DNA of 64,000 bases. It comes from Cladopsammia gracilis. Its lineage: Eukaryota > Cnidaria > Anthozoa > Scleractinia > Dendrophylliidae. The number at the start of each line of letters is the position of its first letter. Position 1 is the stretch's first letter. Both the position numbers and the translations under genes were made by a program. Below, piece after piece: positions 37,640 to 50,360 of the stretch. The stretch is taken from contig JAJGOT010000010.1 of the NCBI GenBank assembly GCA_022457155.1, positions 841,501 through 905,500 of the forward strand. Reading direction: 5' to 3'. The notes below the pieces were generated by a model, which had not been told where the DNA came from, searched no databases, and saw nothing but the letters and a program-made list of their open reading frames with translations.

Positions 37640-38750
37640 AAATTGTTGACGTTTTAAGAACACTAGCCCTTTTCATTTATTATTTTCTAAACACTCTCCC
37701 AGTCAGTTTACCTATCACTATTTTCCTAGGAAATATGGTGACGAGTTTTGCTCTCCCATCCAGCCCGCGTGGATTTCCATTGTCGCATACTTTTAAAGGC
37801 GTTCCGACGTGTGAACGGCTTGCGTAAACATAGCAAGTGGCTCCAAGTAGCCTATACTCATGCGCACGCGTAAGAAAGTTTTACGGTACAGTGCCGCTCG
37901 CGTGCATTGCAGCATTATACTCGCGTAAAGCGCGTGCAGTACATTAATTTTACGCAACTGCGTGTAACAATGTGTTGCGCGCAGCCACGTGAAATATTAC
38001 ACGAAATCCTTCAACTGGAAATCGTTTGAAAGTGTGTGTAATGAGGGCAAAACATTTGCCGTACATGTATCATTCGTGGACTTCGTGGCGACTCCGTTTC
38101 AGCCGTTTGTGTTCTGAACCCTTTTGAATTCGCTCTCTTGCTTTCTGCCGTGAACGTTGCTATATTTATTTTATAGACACAAGTTTTCTGCAAGCGGCTT
38201 ACCAGTAAACAAAATTCCGTGAACGAAAGTCTTTGCTCGATGTTATAAAATTGCGAAATAAGCGGCGCCGTCGACTGTCTCGGAATTTAACACTAAATAA
38301 ATAAATGAATAAATAAATACAAAATTGGCTTTCGATTTTCAGTGAATTCTTAAAGTATACTTTTCCGTGTGTAAAACAATCTGCAAATTCGATATTAATG
38401 CTTCTTAAGCTTTGTCGAGTTGAATACAATACTTTCGTCTTTTCCATCTTTGGATATTTAGTTCAGAAGAAATTCATCTTAGTTTAACTTTTATAACAAT
38501 TTCCTGAAGTACTGCTACACGAGTCGAAAGTCCGCTAATTGTGCCATCCATCCACTGAATACTGTCGACCTGATACTGACCCGAAAAATCAAATACAATC
38601 CGTACGGATCGACAAAATGAGACGACCCGTAAAGTGTAGTTGTCGACACGATTCGAAAATTACATCTCATTAGAACGCATGCCAGATAAGACACCTTAGG
38701 AACGAGGTTAACAGGCCCTCTTGATATGGACCCGAAAGACAGACTTGTCG
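37640..38750. other. Intergenic, no gene recognised
   Basis: Contains GC-rich islets rich in cgcgtaa/gcgtgca words around 37850-38000 and short minus-strand frames without domains (for example 38515-38811). Confidence 0.5.
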
Positions 38751-38759
38751 ATCCGAAAA

Positions 38760-41055
38760 ATGCCATTAAGAAGAGAAGCGAGTTACACGAAAGGTTAATC
38801 GCCGAGTACATGAAGTATTACTCGTTTTAAAGCGTGTTGCGCAAAAGGTTGCTATAGAGTACATCGGGATCCGAGTACAGATATTACTAGACTTGCCACA
38901 AGTCGACCTTCGTTTTTTTGGTCGAGTATTCGACAAATTTGCGCGCGGAATTAAGTTTAGTCGCGAAGGACGACTTGTTTCACTTGCAGCAATTTGAATC
39001 GCACGCGTAATTTTTTGGCGCGAAAAAATGATTGACAGTCACAAATTTTACGCGCTCCACGAGAAGCGCGGCCTAGCTCCGCGTGGTTCAACTACTACGA
39101 ACACGAAAACCTTTTGTAAAGTTGTTCTCTCGCCAAGATCAAAAGAAGTAATTTGTATCCTATGCAGAGAAGAAATCTAAAACTCGGGTAACCGCCGGAA
39201 GCTATTTCATTCGCCGACCCCCCAAAAAAACAGAGCGTAGAAAAAGTGCTTGGTTAAACACTTGTCAGAATGAAAAGACAGCAGTAAGCTTTATACGACA
39301 AGACTGCGACTTTGGCGAAGAAAATAGAGTCAGCGAGGGAAAATTTCAACGCCGTCAAAGTTCTCTTGGCTGAAAAGCGATGACAAACAATAACTGATCA
39401 CAATACAGACAATAAAAGACATTTTGGCTAATTTTGCAAAATAAAAATAAAAAACACAACATGACCACCTAATAAACTTGCAACCGAATAGAACATGCCT
39501 CGAGAATATAAGCTTAAGTTGTATTTCCCATGAAGGAGCACGGATCGTTCAATGAGTTCAATGATACAAACTGTCCTTAAATGATGTTAATAGGACCACA
39601 CTTCGTCCAGTCGATGACGTACGGTGCAATTCTTTTCCGAGAAACACTGGACGCGTCTCTTTGCCGATAAATATTGAGCCCTCTACTACAGTTTCTTGTA
39701 CTCCTTTCAACGCGTCATGCTTTACTTTGGACAACCCGTACTGAATAGCTTACGTATAAAAATCCATGTTTGTTATAAATTATTTCAGATCTGATGTTTA
39801 GGTGTAAAAACAAAACAGCACTTTCAGCAATGGCGGCAGTGTCTTAAGCTTAATTTTTTTTTCAATTTTAGCGATTCTCAATTACGCGGAACGTCTGCGC
39901 AGTAGTTTCGGGTTCAAAAAAAGCTTAGAAAAACAACTTTTCTCAGTCTAGAATAGCTAGAATGACTAATTTCCGAATAAAATACACTAGTTGTTTATCA
40001 AAAATTTCCCAAGAAACTGATTTAGAAATCAAAATTGCAAAATATGCACATAAGCTAACATCTTTGTAAATCGTGACGCGAGTGAAGTTATAACGTATAA
40101 AGTCTTATTTTGTTTACATAAAATCGTTTTTCATCCTATGTATAAATGAATGAACAAACACATACTGTCAGCAAAATCTCGTTTTGAAAAATTTTATTCA
40201 AATATCCGTTAGTTTATTTTTAAAAGCAAAACGTGTACCGTTAGCGTATCGAGGAACTGCCCTCGCAAATTAGCGAAAGGCGAAACTCATGAATTTGGGC
40301 ACGTTTTATAAACATTTCTCAAAATCTGACGAAAACACAAAGAAAAAGTCAATCACAAATTGATATCAACATAAACTTCCATCGAAAAATGTTATTTCTT
40401 TTACCGTGATGTCCCTCATTTGCTTGAAAATTCTTTAAAACTCCGCTTCTTCGGTACTGACGTCCGGAAAAATATCATTGATATAGCTTAAAGACATGAA
40501 GTTCCTCGAAGCAAAATTTCATCGCTTGAAGCTCCTCTTTTTCCACTATAGTGGCAACTGAGTATTCTTTCCATTTTATATCTTCAAAATGCGTGCTATT
40601 ACTCCGATAATGCGAAACTACGGTTTTAACAACCAAGTACATGGCGAGCGCGGCAACCATTTTGTGTAAAATTTGATATTCTTGTCCGAGTGAGATCGAT
40701 TTTTCAGCGTGTTGACCGCGCGCGAGCCTATGACGTAGTTCAGAAATTGCTTGTTCATTGGCTAATATGCTTCTTACGTCACCGGTGGAAAAATCCACCG
40801 GTAAAGATTTCCCGCGCTGCAAGTGGGACAAGTCCCTTCCAACGGAGAACCTAACTTAGCGAAAATGAATTTTGGAAGGGACTTGTGGCAAGTCTAAGAT
40901 AATACTCGTTCTGTAAAAGTCTGTTGCGCGAAAGACTAATGGAGTACATGTATATTCCTTGTTCTAAAAGCGTGTTGCGTGAAAGCTAAATGGAGTACAC
41001 ATATTTTCCTCGTTCTAAACTAGAGTTACTCAAAAGGTTAATGGAGTACGTGGGA
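38760..41055. repeat. Approx. 55-bp tandem repeat split by an inserted element
   Basis: Units (actcgttctaaaagcgtgtt, ggttaatggagtacat) occur twice at 38770-38880 and three times at 40898-41050. The array is interrupted by the element at 38890-40897. Confidence 0.6.
38890..40897. mobile_element. Approx. 2-kb TIR element inserted in the tandem repeat
   Basis: The left end tagacttgccacaagtc and right end gacttgtggcaagtcta are inverses, each flanked by TA. Inside is a minus-strand frame of 118 codons (40475-40831, starting MSHLQRGKSLPVDFSTGD) with no domain I recognise. The segment 39855-40100 is co-linear with 59528-60257. Probably a non-autonomous DNA transposon. Confidence 0.5.
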
Positions 41056-41583
41056 ATCGCGCAGGCGTGCCATTCTCATTTTACACGCTTTGATTGCTTA
41101 TCTGATAGGCCCCATCCCTCGTAGGGATAACACGTAGATTGGGATAAGTCACCGCAAACTGGACATAAACTGAGCAAACTATAGAAAACAACATCATTTT
41201 AAACAAAGAAAACAGCCAAAACACAACCTCACAAGTATCTTACAGGCTGTAAATGGAAACGAAAATTCATGAGAACCATTTATGTCGCTATAGCACAAGC
41301 CAGTATACAGTAAAAATAATACATATTAGCCACTGAAGGAAACACAGCAAGCTCCACTAACAAGGATCGAAACTGCAACCGGCTACGATTGGCCAACACC
41401 AGAGATCCAATAACATTACAGAATTTTCGACCCGCCACACGTGTTTATAAACACAAAAAAGAGCGGGATTTTTGAAATGATCTCTATCATTTCTCACTAA
41501 ATCGGCAACTGACGAGGTCCACAAGATTATAGGACCGAAACCGCGGTCTTGCCTGACTATCATTGAGCCTACTCAATAAAGTA

Positions 41584-41788
41584 GGGCTATTACTCATGAT
41601 TACTAGACCCAACCACAAGCAATGAAGATACTTATGAGAACATTTTTAACGAATCAATGGAACTTGACGACGAAGGAAACGTCGACCTTCTCGAGCAGTA
41701 CAACGAAGAAGACATTGAAAGCAGCCAGAGATCTCCTCCTGCCAAACGCCGCATGCAGCCGAGAAGGGAAATCATCCAGAGAGCCTAA
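41584..41788 (+). CDS. Orphan coding-like block with acidic and basic C-terminus
   Basis: After a possible acceptor (gattactag at 41608) one frame reads YENIFNESMELDDEGNVDLL then EQYNEEDIESSQRSPPAKRR, ending MQPRREIIQRA and TAA. The composition (acidic run, then a basic patch like a nuclear signal) looks selected rather than random. No partner exon was found, so it may be the last exon of a lost or transposon gene. Confidence 0.3.
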
Positions 41789-41830
41789 AAGCGTACAACT
41801 TGTTAACAGAAAACGACGCCATAGTCAGAC

Positions 41831-41902
41831 AACCTCGTTTCCAGGGTTTTCCCTTTTAAAATTCAGTGGGAGGTGCGGGAGAAAAACCCTGGGAACGAGG
41901 TT
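41831..41902. mobile_element. Short foldback (aacctcgtt.ccagggtttt)
   Basis: 72 bp with imperfect 20-bp inverted ends. Confidence 0.6.
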
Positions 41903-41912
41903 GGAAGACAGA

Positions 41913-42707
41913 CTTTTTTTATTGACATAATAATGACTAGATTACAGTTTAGGATATATATTAAAAATAACTAGTAAGTAAAGAAAGGAAAAGCAAAAAC
42001 AGTGCTTTGTGTGTTATAAACAAAAGACAAAAAAAAGTAAAAGTTACAGCAAAAGTCATTAGGGTGTTTGCGGAAAACTGCAAGAAATCTGTTCAGCAAG
42101 GCTTGTGAAGGTGCTACATGAGCAAAGTTGCCAAGGGTTTACAGGTTTATGAGTATCTTTAAAACATTTCGGCAATGAGATTCCATTTCTTTGGTGGGAC
42201 GGCGGACGTGGATTCAATATCATAAACTGATTTAAGGTATTTCATAAAGCCTTCTATCTTGGGGGTGAATTCTCCTTTTTTACAGATCCAAATGTAATAT
42301 CTCACAAGAAGGCAGCAGAAATTTATCTGGTGTCGATGTTTTGAAGAATCAGGCCTCAGACCAAGTGCGGATTTATGCTCAGGTGTAATATTATAAGTGG
42401 TCATCTTTGACGTCCATGAATTCCAAAACGATGAAACTTTAGAACAATACCAGAAAAGATGGAGAAGTGCTTCTACTTCATTTCCACAAAAAGTGCACTT
42501 AGGACAGTTCTTTATTCCAATTTTTGTCAGAAAATTATTAGTTGCTAGTCTCCTATGCAAAAATTTGAATTGAAATTCTATTAGTTTCATGCTTTTGGTA
42601 TATTTAGAAGCTAGTTGATAGGCCTCGTACCATTCGATTTGTTCGTCATTGCATTTTTCAGCTAAATCTTTAAGCCATTTGTCAGACTTGTGTGACATGC
42701 GGATCAA
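41913..42707 (-). pseudogene. 5'-truncated LINE: ORF2 C-terminus with zinc-knuckle, minus strand
   Basis: The 182-codon minus frame (42159-42707) contains FQFKFLHRRLATNNFLTKIG, then CPKCTFCGNEVEALLHLFW and YCSKVSSFWNSW. The C-x2-C-x2-C..H..C pattern and the HLFW context are the zf-RVT-like C-terminus of LINE reverse transcriptases (Tx1/L1-like flavour). Upstream coding is missing. On the minus strand an aataaaaaaa tail ends the copy near 41914. This is the longest intact TE frame in the window. Confidence 0.85.
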
Positions 42708-42831
42708 CTGGATTAAGAAATAAAATTAGAATGAAAATGGAAGTTACCCAGAAGACCCAAGAGTACAGGGCAAGAGCTTGAATAAGAACGGACTACGATT
42801 TCACTGAACGACGTAAAACGCATAAGAAAAA

Positions 42832-43053
42832 ATGAAAAAAAAAAGGAATACAAAAACTGCATCGATGCAACAAAGAATCTCAAAACCAGAAAACAAGCGC
42901 ATTCCTCGCCTAGTGAAAACCGTTGTGACACTCAACGATGTAAATAAGCTAGCCGAAAGCACCCATAACAAAATATCCATGTTTAGCGAAATGATGTCAA
43001 CATTGCAAAGCATTGAAATAAACAAGTTAAACACTGAGCACGCATTTTTTTAA
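42832..43053 (+). other. Unassigned open frame of 73 codons
   Basis: MKKKRNTKTASMQQRI at the start and helical, charged sequence after it (LNDVNKLAESTHNKISMFSE). Could be a LINE ORF1-like or exon remnant; no domain recognised and no splice context. Confidence 0.2.
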
Positions 43054-43279
43054 AATATGCTTTCATTTTCTAAATACACAAACAATTGAACAAAACGTAC
43101 AGTAAAGTATAACATTTATAAAGAAAAAAGATAAAATTACAAAACATTGAAAACATACACAAAATGTGAACGCTACAATATGAAATAAATAGAAATACAA
43201 ATGAATGCTAGGAAGTATGAAGTTATTAGTACACATAGATAACTGATGATTCAGCTTCAGCGAAAACTTTCCGCACTTC

Positions 43280-43480
43280 GGCTCCAATGAAAGTAAGCCT
43301 GGTTTCATATGTCGGGAAAATCCCAGACGATCGGGGATTTTGCTGTTCGCGATCGTCTCAGATTTTGCCGATATGTCGGGAAAATCGCCGATTATCGCAG
43401 AAATCTGGGACGCGTCGGGAAAATAAAATCGCTCCCAATTTTCCCGACTTGTCCCCGATCATCTGGGAGCTAAATATCTA
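43280..43480. repeat. Short repeats of 'atgtcgggaaaatc'
   Basis: tatgtcgggaaaatc occurs at about 43309 and 43374, with inverse ttttcccgac near 43438, suggesting a small decayed inverted-repeat element before array copy A. Confidence 0.4.
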
Positions 43481-43494
43481 TTAGTTTAGTCTGA

Positions 43495-44732
43495 AGAGAT
43501 GAGGACAAAAATATAGACAGTTTCTTTAGCTGATATTTTTATGGCAAAGGAAGAAACAGAAATAATAATCCATGAACTAAGAAACCGTTGGTATCAGTGG
43601 AAACGATATATCGATGATGTGTTCTACCTATCGAACAAAGAAAGAGAAAGACAACACCTTCATCGAACAAGCGAACAGATTTGAACATACAATCAAATTT
43701 ACAGCTGGAATTTACAAAGAAATTACTTTTCCAGCACACGCATTTATAAGGGCGCAAGATTCGAAAGAGTCTATCCTTGATATGCGCACACATTTTCAAC
43801 CCACTTTGACGTTTCAATACACCATCACTTTAAATCTTGTCACCCACCGGGAGTCAAGAAAGGTTTTGTCAAAGGAGAAGCCATGCATGCTGAGACTCGT
43901 GCTCAGAACGAACTTCTCAAAGGAAACGTTAGAGGAAAACATCAATAAATTCAAATAACACCTACGGCTACGAGGCTACCCAAACAGTCTAATGGAAAAA
44001 GTCATGCTCTCAGCTGTCAAATGAATGAGTTACCAGAAATTGGATACTGTGTTACACGCAAAGGATTCTGGAATCTCCAGGGGGCAAACATTGCAAGTCG
44101 GTAGAAGGAAATATACGTTGTAAAGTTGTTTCTTTGTCTAAGACTTCGATTTTGGGAAGAGAATACGCTTTTTCGCCGTTATTTTTATCAGATATGGAGT
44201 TGATACGTGTAAAGTGAAGTTTTTGTTTGAATAATGTGATAAAATCTATCGATAAACTCTCTTATGGTTGATAACCGTTCTCAACAAAAATATGGGTTGA
44301 TATAAAGGTAGCAACTAGTAAATACAAACCCGTCAATTGGTGAGGTTCGAGAGGAGAATTGTCTAAAGAAATCAGTTAGTGGAATAAAAACAAAACAGTC
44401 GCTAGACTGTCAAAACTGCCAACGGAGAATTATAAGCATCGAGCTCCACGCAGCTATAAAGCGAAGCAAATAGATGCTTAAATCACAGCCTTGACTGAGG
44501 CAAACTTCCGCAAACTTCAACTCTCTGCAAGTTGAATAGCTTTCTTTTTAAGCTTCAACTCTCTCTGCTAAGCAATATTAATATTCTGCAACGAAGAAAA
44601 CTAAAATAGCCTGGCCCAGCGGGACAAAATAGCAGGAAATACATTCACGGCCAATAAATCATATCAGTTCCTGACATTTCAGAGAGAAAAGCTAGAGAAG
44701 TTTAAACATTTCCTACATACCACTATACCACA

Positions 44733-44769
<37 letters not shown>

Positions 44770-44844
44770 GATTATTTATAATTTCTAGTGATTTCATTAG
44801 ATGTACTGTATTTTGCGCACCTTTTAGATATTTTTAGATATTAA

Positions 44845-44876
<32 letters not shown>

Positions 44877-45830
44877 AATGCCAATAATGGCGAAAACAAT
44901 AAACCGGCCGCCAGGCAAGAAAGGAGGCTAAACGGAAAACCACAATAGACAGACCTCTTGACCTCGTTGAGCGATCATCAAAGGCGCCCGTGAAAAACAA
45001 ATCATAACTGAAATGTTCGGAAGCTATCGTCGATCTACCTGCATATCGCCATCTTTACTCTGCGCAAAAACATCTCTTGGTACAATAAAGCTTTGTTGTT
45101 GTTGTTGTTGCGCAAAGAATTACTGCAAACAATAAGTTTTTTAAAACACTATTTAAAATGGTTAAAACGGTTAAATAGTTTGTAGTATTTAAAATCTTAA
45201 AGCGAATATTACGGACATCAATAAGTTTTTTTTTTTCATAATATGTCATAATTTATTGTGAAAAAATTTGCTGCACAAGACTCATCGTGTCAAAAATAAT
45301 TCACGTACAGTGGGCTGGAAAAAAATTCTTGCAAGATGTTCCCTGGCCGACACATTGAACTTTATCAGCAGACTATTAGAAGATTTTAGCCTGATCTGGG
45401 AAGCACAATAATGTGTCCCAGTCAAATGGCTTTTTCTTTACATTTATATCACCTGTGGTTCCAATCTTGGTACATTTTTGTCAAATCCAAGATCACGGCC
45501 AGTGTTGTGATTAGAAGAACAATGTTTTAACTGCATTCCAAATCAAGGATGCCAGAAAAGCTGTTGGAACATGAAGTAAACTCTAATATCTATATATTTG
45601 ATTCAAATATGCACAGATGAAGTTCTTTCTTTACTCTAATAAACATTATTTCAACTGTAGACAACTTGTGATTTTGCAAAGGCTATAGAAAAGGGATCTA
45701 AGTTCCGAAAAACACTATCCTTGTTTCAATGGACGTAACAAACCCGTACTCCGGCTAAATAAATACCACAGGATGAAAGAATTACGACGATATGCAAAGC
45801 ATATATGACATATTCTACACAAAGAACACC
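43495..45830 (+). mobile_element. Penelope-like unit, copy A
   Basis: Reverse-transcriptase remnant at 43500-44030, then a non-coding linker. In broken frames: WKRYIDDVF (the catalytic YIDD motif), DSKESILDMRTHFQPT, HHFKSCHPPGVKKGFVKGEA and TNFSKETLEENINKF. The upstream THGTAM block present in B-D is missing here. An insertion at about 44727-44877 with (ATT)n ends is absent from B. Confidence 0.82.
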
Positions 45831-45835
45831 CCGAC

Positions 45836-47945
45836 AGGCAACAAACTATTTGAGAGAAATGCTCAGACTAACACTACACGAAAATTCTTTCCAATTTATT
45901 GGGAAAGACTATCTTTAGACTCACGGCACGGCAATGAGGACAAAAATATATGACAGTTTCTTTAGCTTATATTTTCATGGCAAAGAAAAAAACGGAAATA
46001 ATAATCCATCGCAGTAGGAAACCGTTGGTATTAGTGGAAACGATATATCGATGATGTGTTCTCCCTATGGAACAAACAAAGAGGAAGACAACACCTTCAT
46101 TGAACAAGCGAACAGATATGACCATACAATCAAATTTACAGCTGGAATTTACAAAGAAATTACTTTTCCAGCATACGCATTTATAAAGGCGCAAGATTCC
46201 AAAAAGAGTCTATCCTTGATATGCGCACACATTTTAAACCCACTTTGACGTTAAATCTTGTCACCCACCGGGAGTCAAAAAGGGTTTGGTCAAAGGAGAA
46301 GCCATGCATGCTGATACTCGTTCTCAGAACGAACTTCTCAAAGGAAACGTTAGAGGAAAACATCAATAAATTCAAATAACACCTACGGCTAAGAGGCTAC
46401 CCTAACAGCCTAATCGAGAAAGTCATGCTCTCAGCTGTCAAATGAATGAGTTACCAGTAATTGAATACTGTGTCATACGCAAAGAATTCTGGAATCGCCA
46501 GGGGGCAAACATTGCAAGTCGCTAGAAGAAAATGTAAGTTGTAAAGTTGTGTCTAAGACTTCGATTTTGGGAAGAGAATACGCTTTTTCGCCGTTATTTG
46601 TATCAGATTTGGAGTTGATACGTGCAAAGTGAAGTTTTTGTTTGAATAATGTGATAAATCTATCGATAAACTCTCTTGCTTGCGTATTAAGGTTAATTGC
46701 TGGTTGATTGTGAACCGTTCTCAACAAAAATATGGGTTGATATAAAGGTAGCAACTAGTAAATACAAACCCGGCAACTGGTGAGGTTCGAGAGGAGAATT
46801 GTCTAAATGAAATCAGTTAGTGGCATAAACAAAACAGTCGCTAGACTGTCAAAACTGCCAACGGAGAATTTTAAACATCGAGCTCCACGCAGCTATGAAG
46901 CGAAGAGAATAGATCACAGCCTTGACTGAGGCAGACTTCCGCAAACTTCAACTCTCTGCAAGTTGAATAGCTTTCCTTTCAAACTTCAACTCTCTCTGCT
47001 AAGCTTCGATCTACAAAATTAATATCCTGCAACGAGGAAAACTAAAATAGCCTGGCCCAGCGGGACAAGATATCAGGAAATGCATTCACGGCCAACAAAT
47101 CATTTCAGTTCCTGTCTTTTCAGAGAGAAAAGCTAGAGAAGTTTAAACCTTTCCTACATACCACTACGCCAATAATGGCGAAAACAACAAACCAGCCGCC
47201 GCGCCAGAGGCAAGAAAGGACGCTAAAAGAGGTCAAATTCGAGATCAAATTCTACAAGAGCAATATAACGCAACGGAAAACCACAACAGACAGACCTCTT
47301 GACCTCGTTGAGCGATCATCAAAGGCGTCCGGGAAAAACAAATCATAACTGAAATGTTCGGAAGCTATCGTCAATCTCACTGCATATCGCGATCTTTACT
47401 CTGCGCAAAAACATCTCTGGGTACAATAAAGCTTTGTTGTTGTTGTTGTTGCGCAAAGAATTACTGCAAACAATACGTTTTTTAAAATACTATTGAAAGG
47501 TTTTAGCATCTGGGTAGCACAACAATGTGTCCCCGTCAAATGGCTTTTTCTTTACATTTTATATAACACCTGTGGTTACCAATCTTTGTACATTTTTTGT
47601 CAAATCCTAGATCACGGCCAGGGTTGTGATTTGAAGAACAATGTTTTAACTGCATTCTAAATCAAGGATGCCAGAATAGCTGTTAGAACATGAAGTAAAC
47701 TCTAATGTCTATATATTCGTTACAAATATGCAAAGATAAAGTTCTTTCTTTACTCTAATAAAAATTATTTCAACTGTAGACAACTTGTGATTTTGTAAAG
47801 GCTATAGAAAAGGGATGTAAGTTCCGAAAAACACTATCCTTGTTTCAATGGACGTAACAAGCCTGTACACTAATAAATACCACAGGATAAATTAATTACG
47901 ACGATATGCAAAACATAAATGACATATTCTACACAAACAACCCTC
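45836..47945 (+). mobile_element. Penelope-like unit, copy B
   Basis: RT remnant about 45836-46470: LTLHENSFQFIGKDYL, THGTAMRTK, WKRYIDDVFSLWN and DSKKSLS.. with frameshifts. The linker (46470-47945) carries a conserved gtacaataaagctttg plus (TTG)n at about 47433. B is the cleanest copy, without the LINE-tail insertions of A, C and D. Confidence 0.85.
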
Positions 47946-47949
47946 TGAT

Positions 47950-48960
47950 AGGCAACAAAATATTTGAGAGCAATGCTCAGACTAACACTACAAAAATTCT
48001 ACCGAAAATTCTTTCCAATTTATTGGGAAAGACTACCTTTAGACTCACGGCACGGCAATGAAGACAATAATATATGACTGAGTTTCTTTAGGTAATATTT
48101 TTATGGCAAAGAAGGAAACTGAAATAATAATCTATCGCAGTAAGAAACCGTTGGTATCAGTGGAAACGATATATCGATGATGTGTTTTCCCTATGGAACA
48201 AACAAAGAGGAAGCTGGAATTTACAAAGAAATTTTTCCAGCACACGCATTTATAAGGGCGCAAGATTCCAAAAAGAGTCTATCCTTGATATGCGCGCACA
48301 TTTTAAACCCACTTTGACGTTTCAATATACAACAACAATATACCATCACTTTAAATCTTGTCACCCACCGGGAGTCAAGAAAGGTTTTGTCAAAGGAGAA
48401 GCCACGCATGCTGAGACTGGTGCTTAGAACGAACTTCTCAAAGGAAACGTTCGAGGAAAACATCAATAAATTTAAATAACACCTACGGTTAAGGGGCTGC
48501 CCAAACAGTCTAATTGAGAAAGTCATGCTCTCAGCTGTCAAATGAATGAGTTACCAGTAATTGGATACTGTGTTATACGCAAAGAATTCTGGAATCGCCA
48601 GGGGGCAAACATTGCAAGTCGCTAGAAGGAAATGTAAGTTGTAAAGTTGTTTCTTTGTCTAAGACTTCGATGTTGGAAAGAGAATACAGTATACGCTTTT
48701 TCGCGGTTATTTTTATCAGATATGGAGTTGATACGTGTAAAGTGAAGTTTTTGTTTGAATAATGTTATTTTATTGTAATTTTTTGAGGACCCTTTTGCAA
48801 ACCACGTGTAAGTGAAGAACGCTTCCTCTTTAAATATTAAAGTTATTATTATTATTAAAATCTATCGATAAACTCTTTTGCTTGCGTAAGGTTGATTGTG
48901 AACCGTTGAAGGAAATTTCCATGAAGAGAAAAATTGTTCTCTTGCAAAATTCCTAAGAAA
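47950..48960 (+). mobile_element. Penelope-like unit, copy C (truncated)
   Basis: RT remnant 47950-48580 with WKRYIDDVFSLWNKQRG; about 40 bp are deleted compared with B after that motif. A LINE tail insertion is at 48768-48857. The linker stops near 48960, where single-copy sequence begins. Confidence 0.82.
48768..48857 (+). mobile_element. LINE 3' end inside copy C
   Basis: Copies A and B run aataatgtgataaaatctatc directly. Copy C has about 90 extra bp ending ttaaatattaaagttatt and (att)n. Confidence 0.7.
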
Positions 48961-50239
48961 AACTTAAGAAATGACAGCTCGTTGTGTACGGTAAACGATG
49001 GACAAGCGACACGGACCAGTGATCAATCCGTTGTTGGGAGAAGGATCTGAAAACCGGACTCCCTCAAACGGCTAAGAATCGAGCCTATTTGAGACTGCGA
49101 TGTATTTTTCATGGGCAAGACAAGGAACCTCACCTTTTCCACGTTAAATCAAATGGAAGCCACCAGTTCAACCATCATTGGCCCTTGAGAGCTATTTAAA
49201 AGAGTTTAAAACACAACTCGCAGATCAAAATAACACTCACAAAGCCTAAAAATAACTTGTCGCTAGCTAACGTAAGGCACTAAATGCCTTATTGTAATCA
49301 GCATACTGTTTAAACATGCAACAAGAATTGAAGTTCCCCTTTTTTCAATAGTACCTTGTTTCTCTTGAGTTCGTAATAGTAGGAGATTGCAATCGCCGTC
49401 TGTTAAAACAACAAGACGTTTATTTTTTCAACAGTACCTTGTTTATCTTGAAGTTTCGAAAACAGCAAGGAGAAAGCGCTAAAACTCACGCTTTCAACAA
49501 ACAAAGCTTAGATAAACTAGATACATCGCCGGAGTCGCGATTTAGTGTGTTTTTCTTTGTCTTGTCCATTAAGTCCCTAATAGTGCCAAGGTCTTTGAAC
49601 GCTGAAATCGCTTATAAAATGCTTCCTATAATGCTTGCTTTGTCAGTGAAATTCACAGCAACAAAATTTTACTTACAAACGAATGCAATTTTTGAGTGAA
49701 TTGCACCAAATATAAACTTCTACATTTGCACAATTTGATAAACTTTAAGAGAAAAACCATGACCTCTCTTGCATACTATTGCATAATGAAACCACCATAA
49801 GCAGGCCAATTAGTCTCCCACACAGCCGTTATTTGTCTCGTCACGGCAATGCTCCTCTCCACTTAGTGGGAGGAGCGTTGCGTGACGAGACAAATAACGG
49901 CTGCGTGGGAGACTACAGGCCAATAAGATCGTGACAACAATATCCTTGAATTGAATTCCTTAGAATAACACCGGCGGCTTCTAATTCACAGTGCCCAATT
50001 GCTTTAGAACAATATTTCATTTACTTATGCGTGTTTTAGTAGAAATATGATTCTAAGTAAAGACAGATGGATCACAATTTTGAGAGCACGTTTATTTAGC
50101 ATTTTGTTTCACGGCTGCAGACAGACACAAGTTCTCATAAGACTCACAGTAGCCGTGGGTCGTTGCAGGTCTTTTGCTGGTGTGTGGAGCACAAAGCATA
50201 TTGCGCCAATAAGGACCTATTCAGAAAGCCTTCTCTTCA
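48961..50239. other. Single-copy region upstream of the VWA gene
   Basis: Probable promoter region of the gene starting at 50240. No TATA box is evident at a fixed spacing. Contains the small foldback at 49812-49914. Confidence 0.4.
49812..49914. mobile_element. Short MITE, arms agtctcccacacagccgtta
   Basis: A 33-bp left arm faces its inverse (taacggctgcgtgggagact) with one or two mismatches. Confidence 0.7.
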
Positions 50240-50360
50240 ATGATGGTAGCCTTCTACAACTTCTCTATGGCTTTTCGCTCGCTAGTGTTGTTGTCTCTTC
50301 TTCTGAATGTCGTGCACGCCCAAGATGAAGGTGGAGGCGGCAATGGTGGTGAAAACGGAG
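50240..50360 (+). CDS. Secreted VWA-domain protein, exon 1 (signal peptide)
   Basis: Starts at ATGATG (50240 or 50243; a third in-frame ATG is at 50267). From the last ATG the peptide reads MAFRSLVLLSLLLNVVHA, a textbook signal peptide with a likely cut after HA, then QDEGGGGNGGENG, a flexible acidic-glycine linker. The donor ggag/gtaaga leaves phase 1, which matches the acceptor of the VWA exon at 61492, where the split codon becomes Ala. The exon lies in non-repeated sequence between Penelope-like copies C and D. An upstream overlapping frame open from 50047 has no signal or domain and is probably noise. The link to the VWA exon is inferred from phase and strand. Confidence 0.72.

Noticed and set aside
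50047..50328. 93-codon frame overlapping the VWA gene's first exon
   Set aside because: Different frame from the signal-peptide exon, no domain, and it ends without a splice site that fits the downstream exon.
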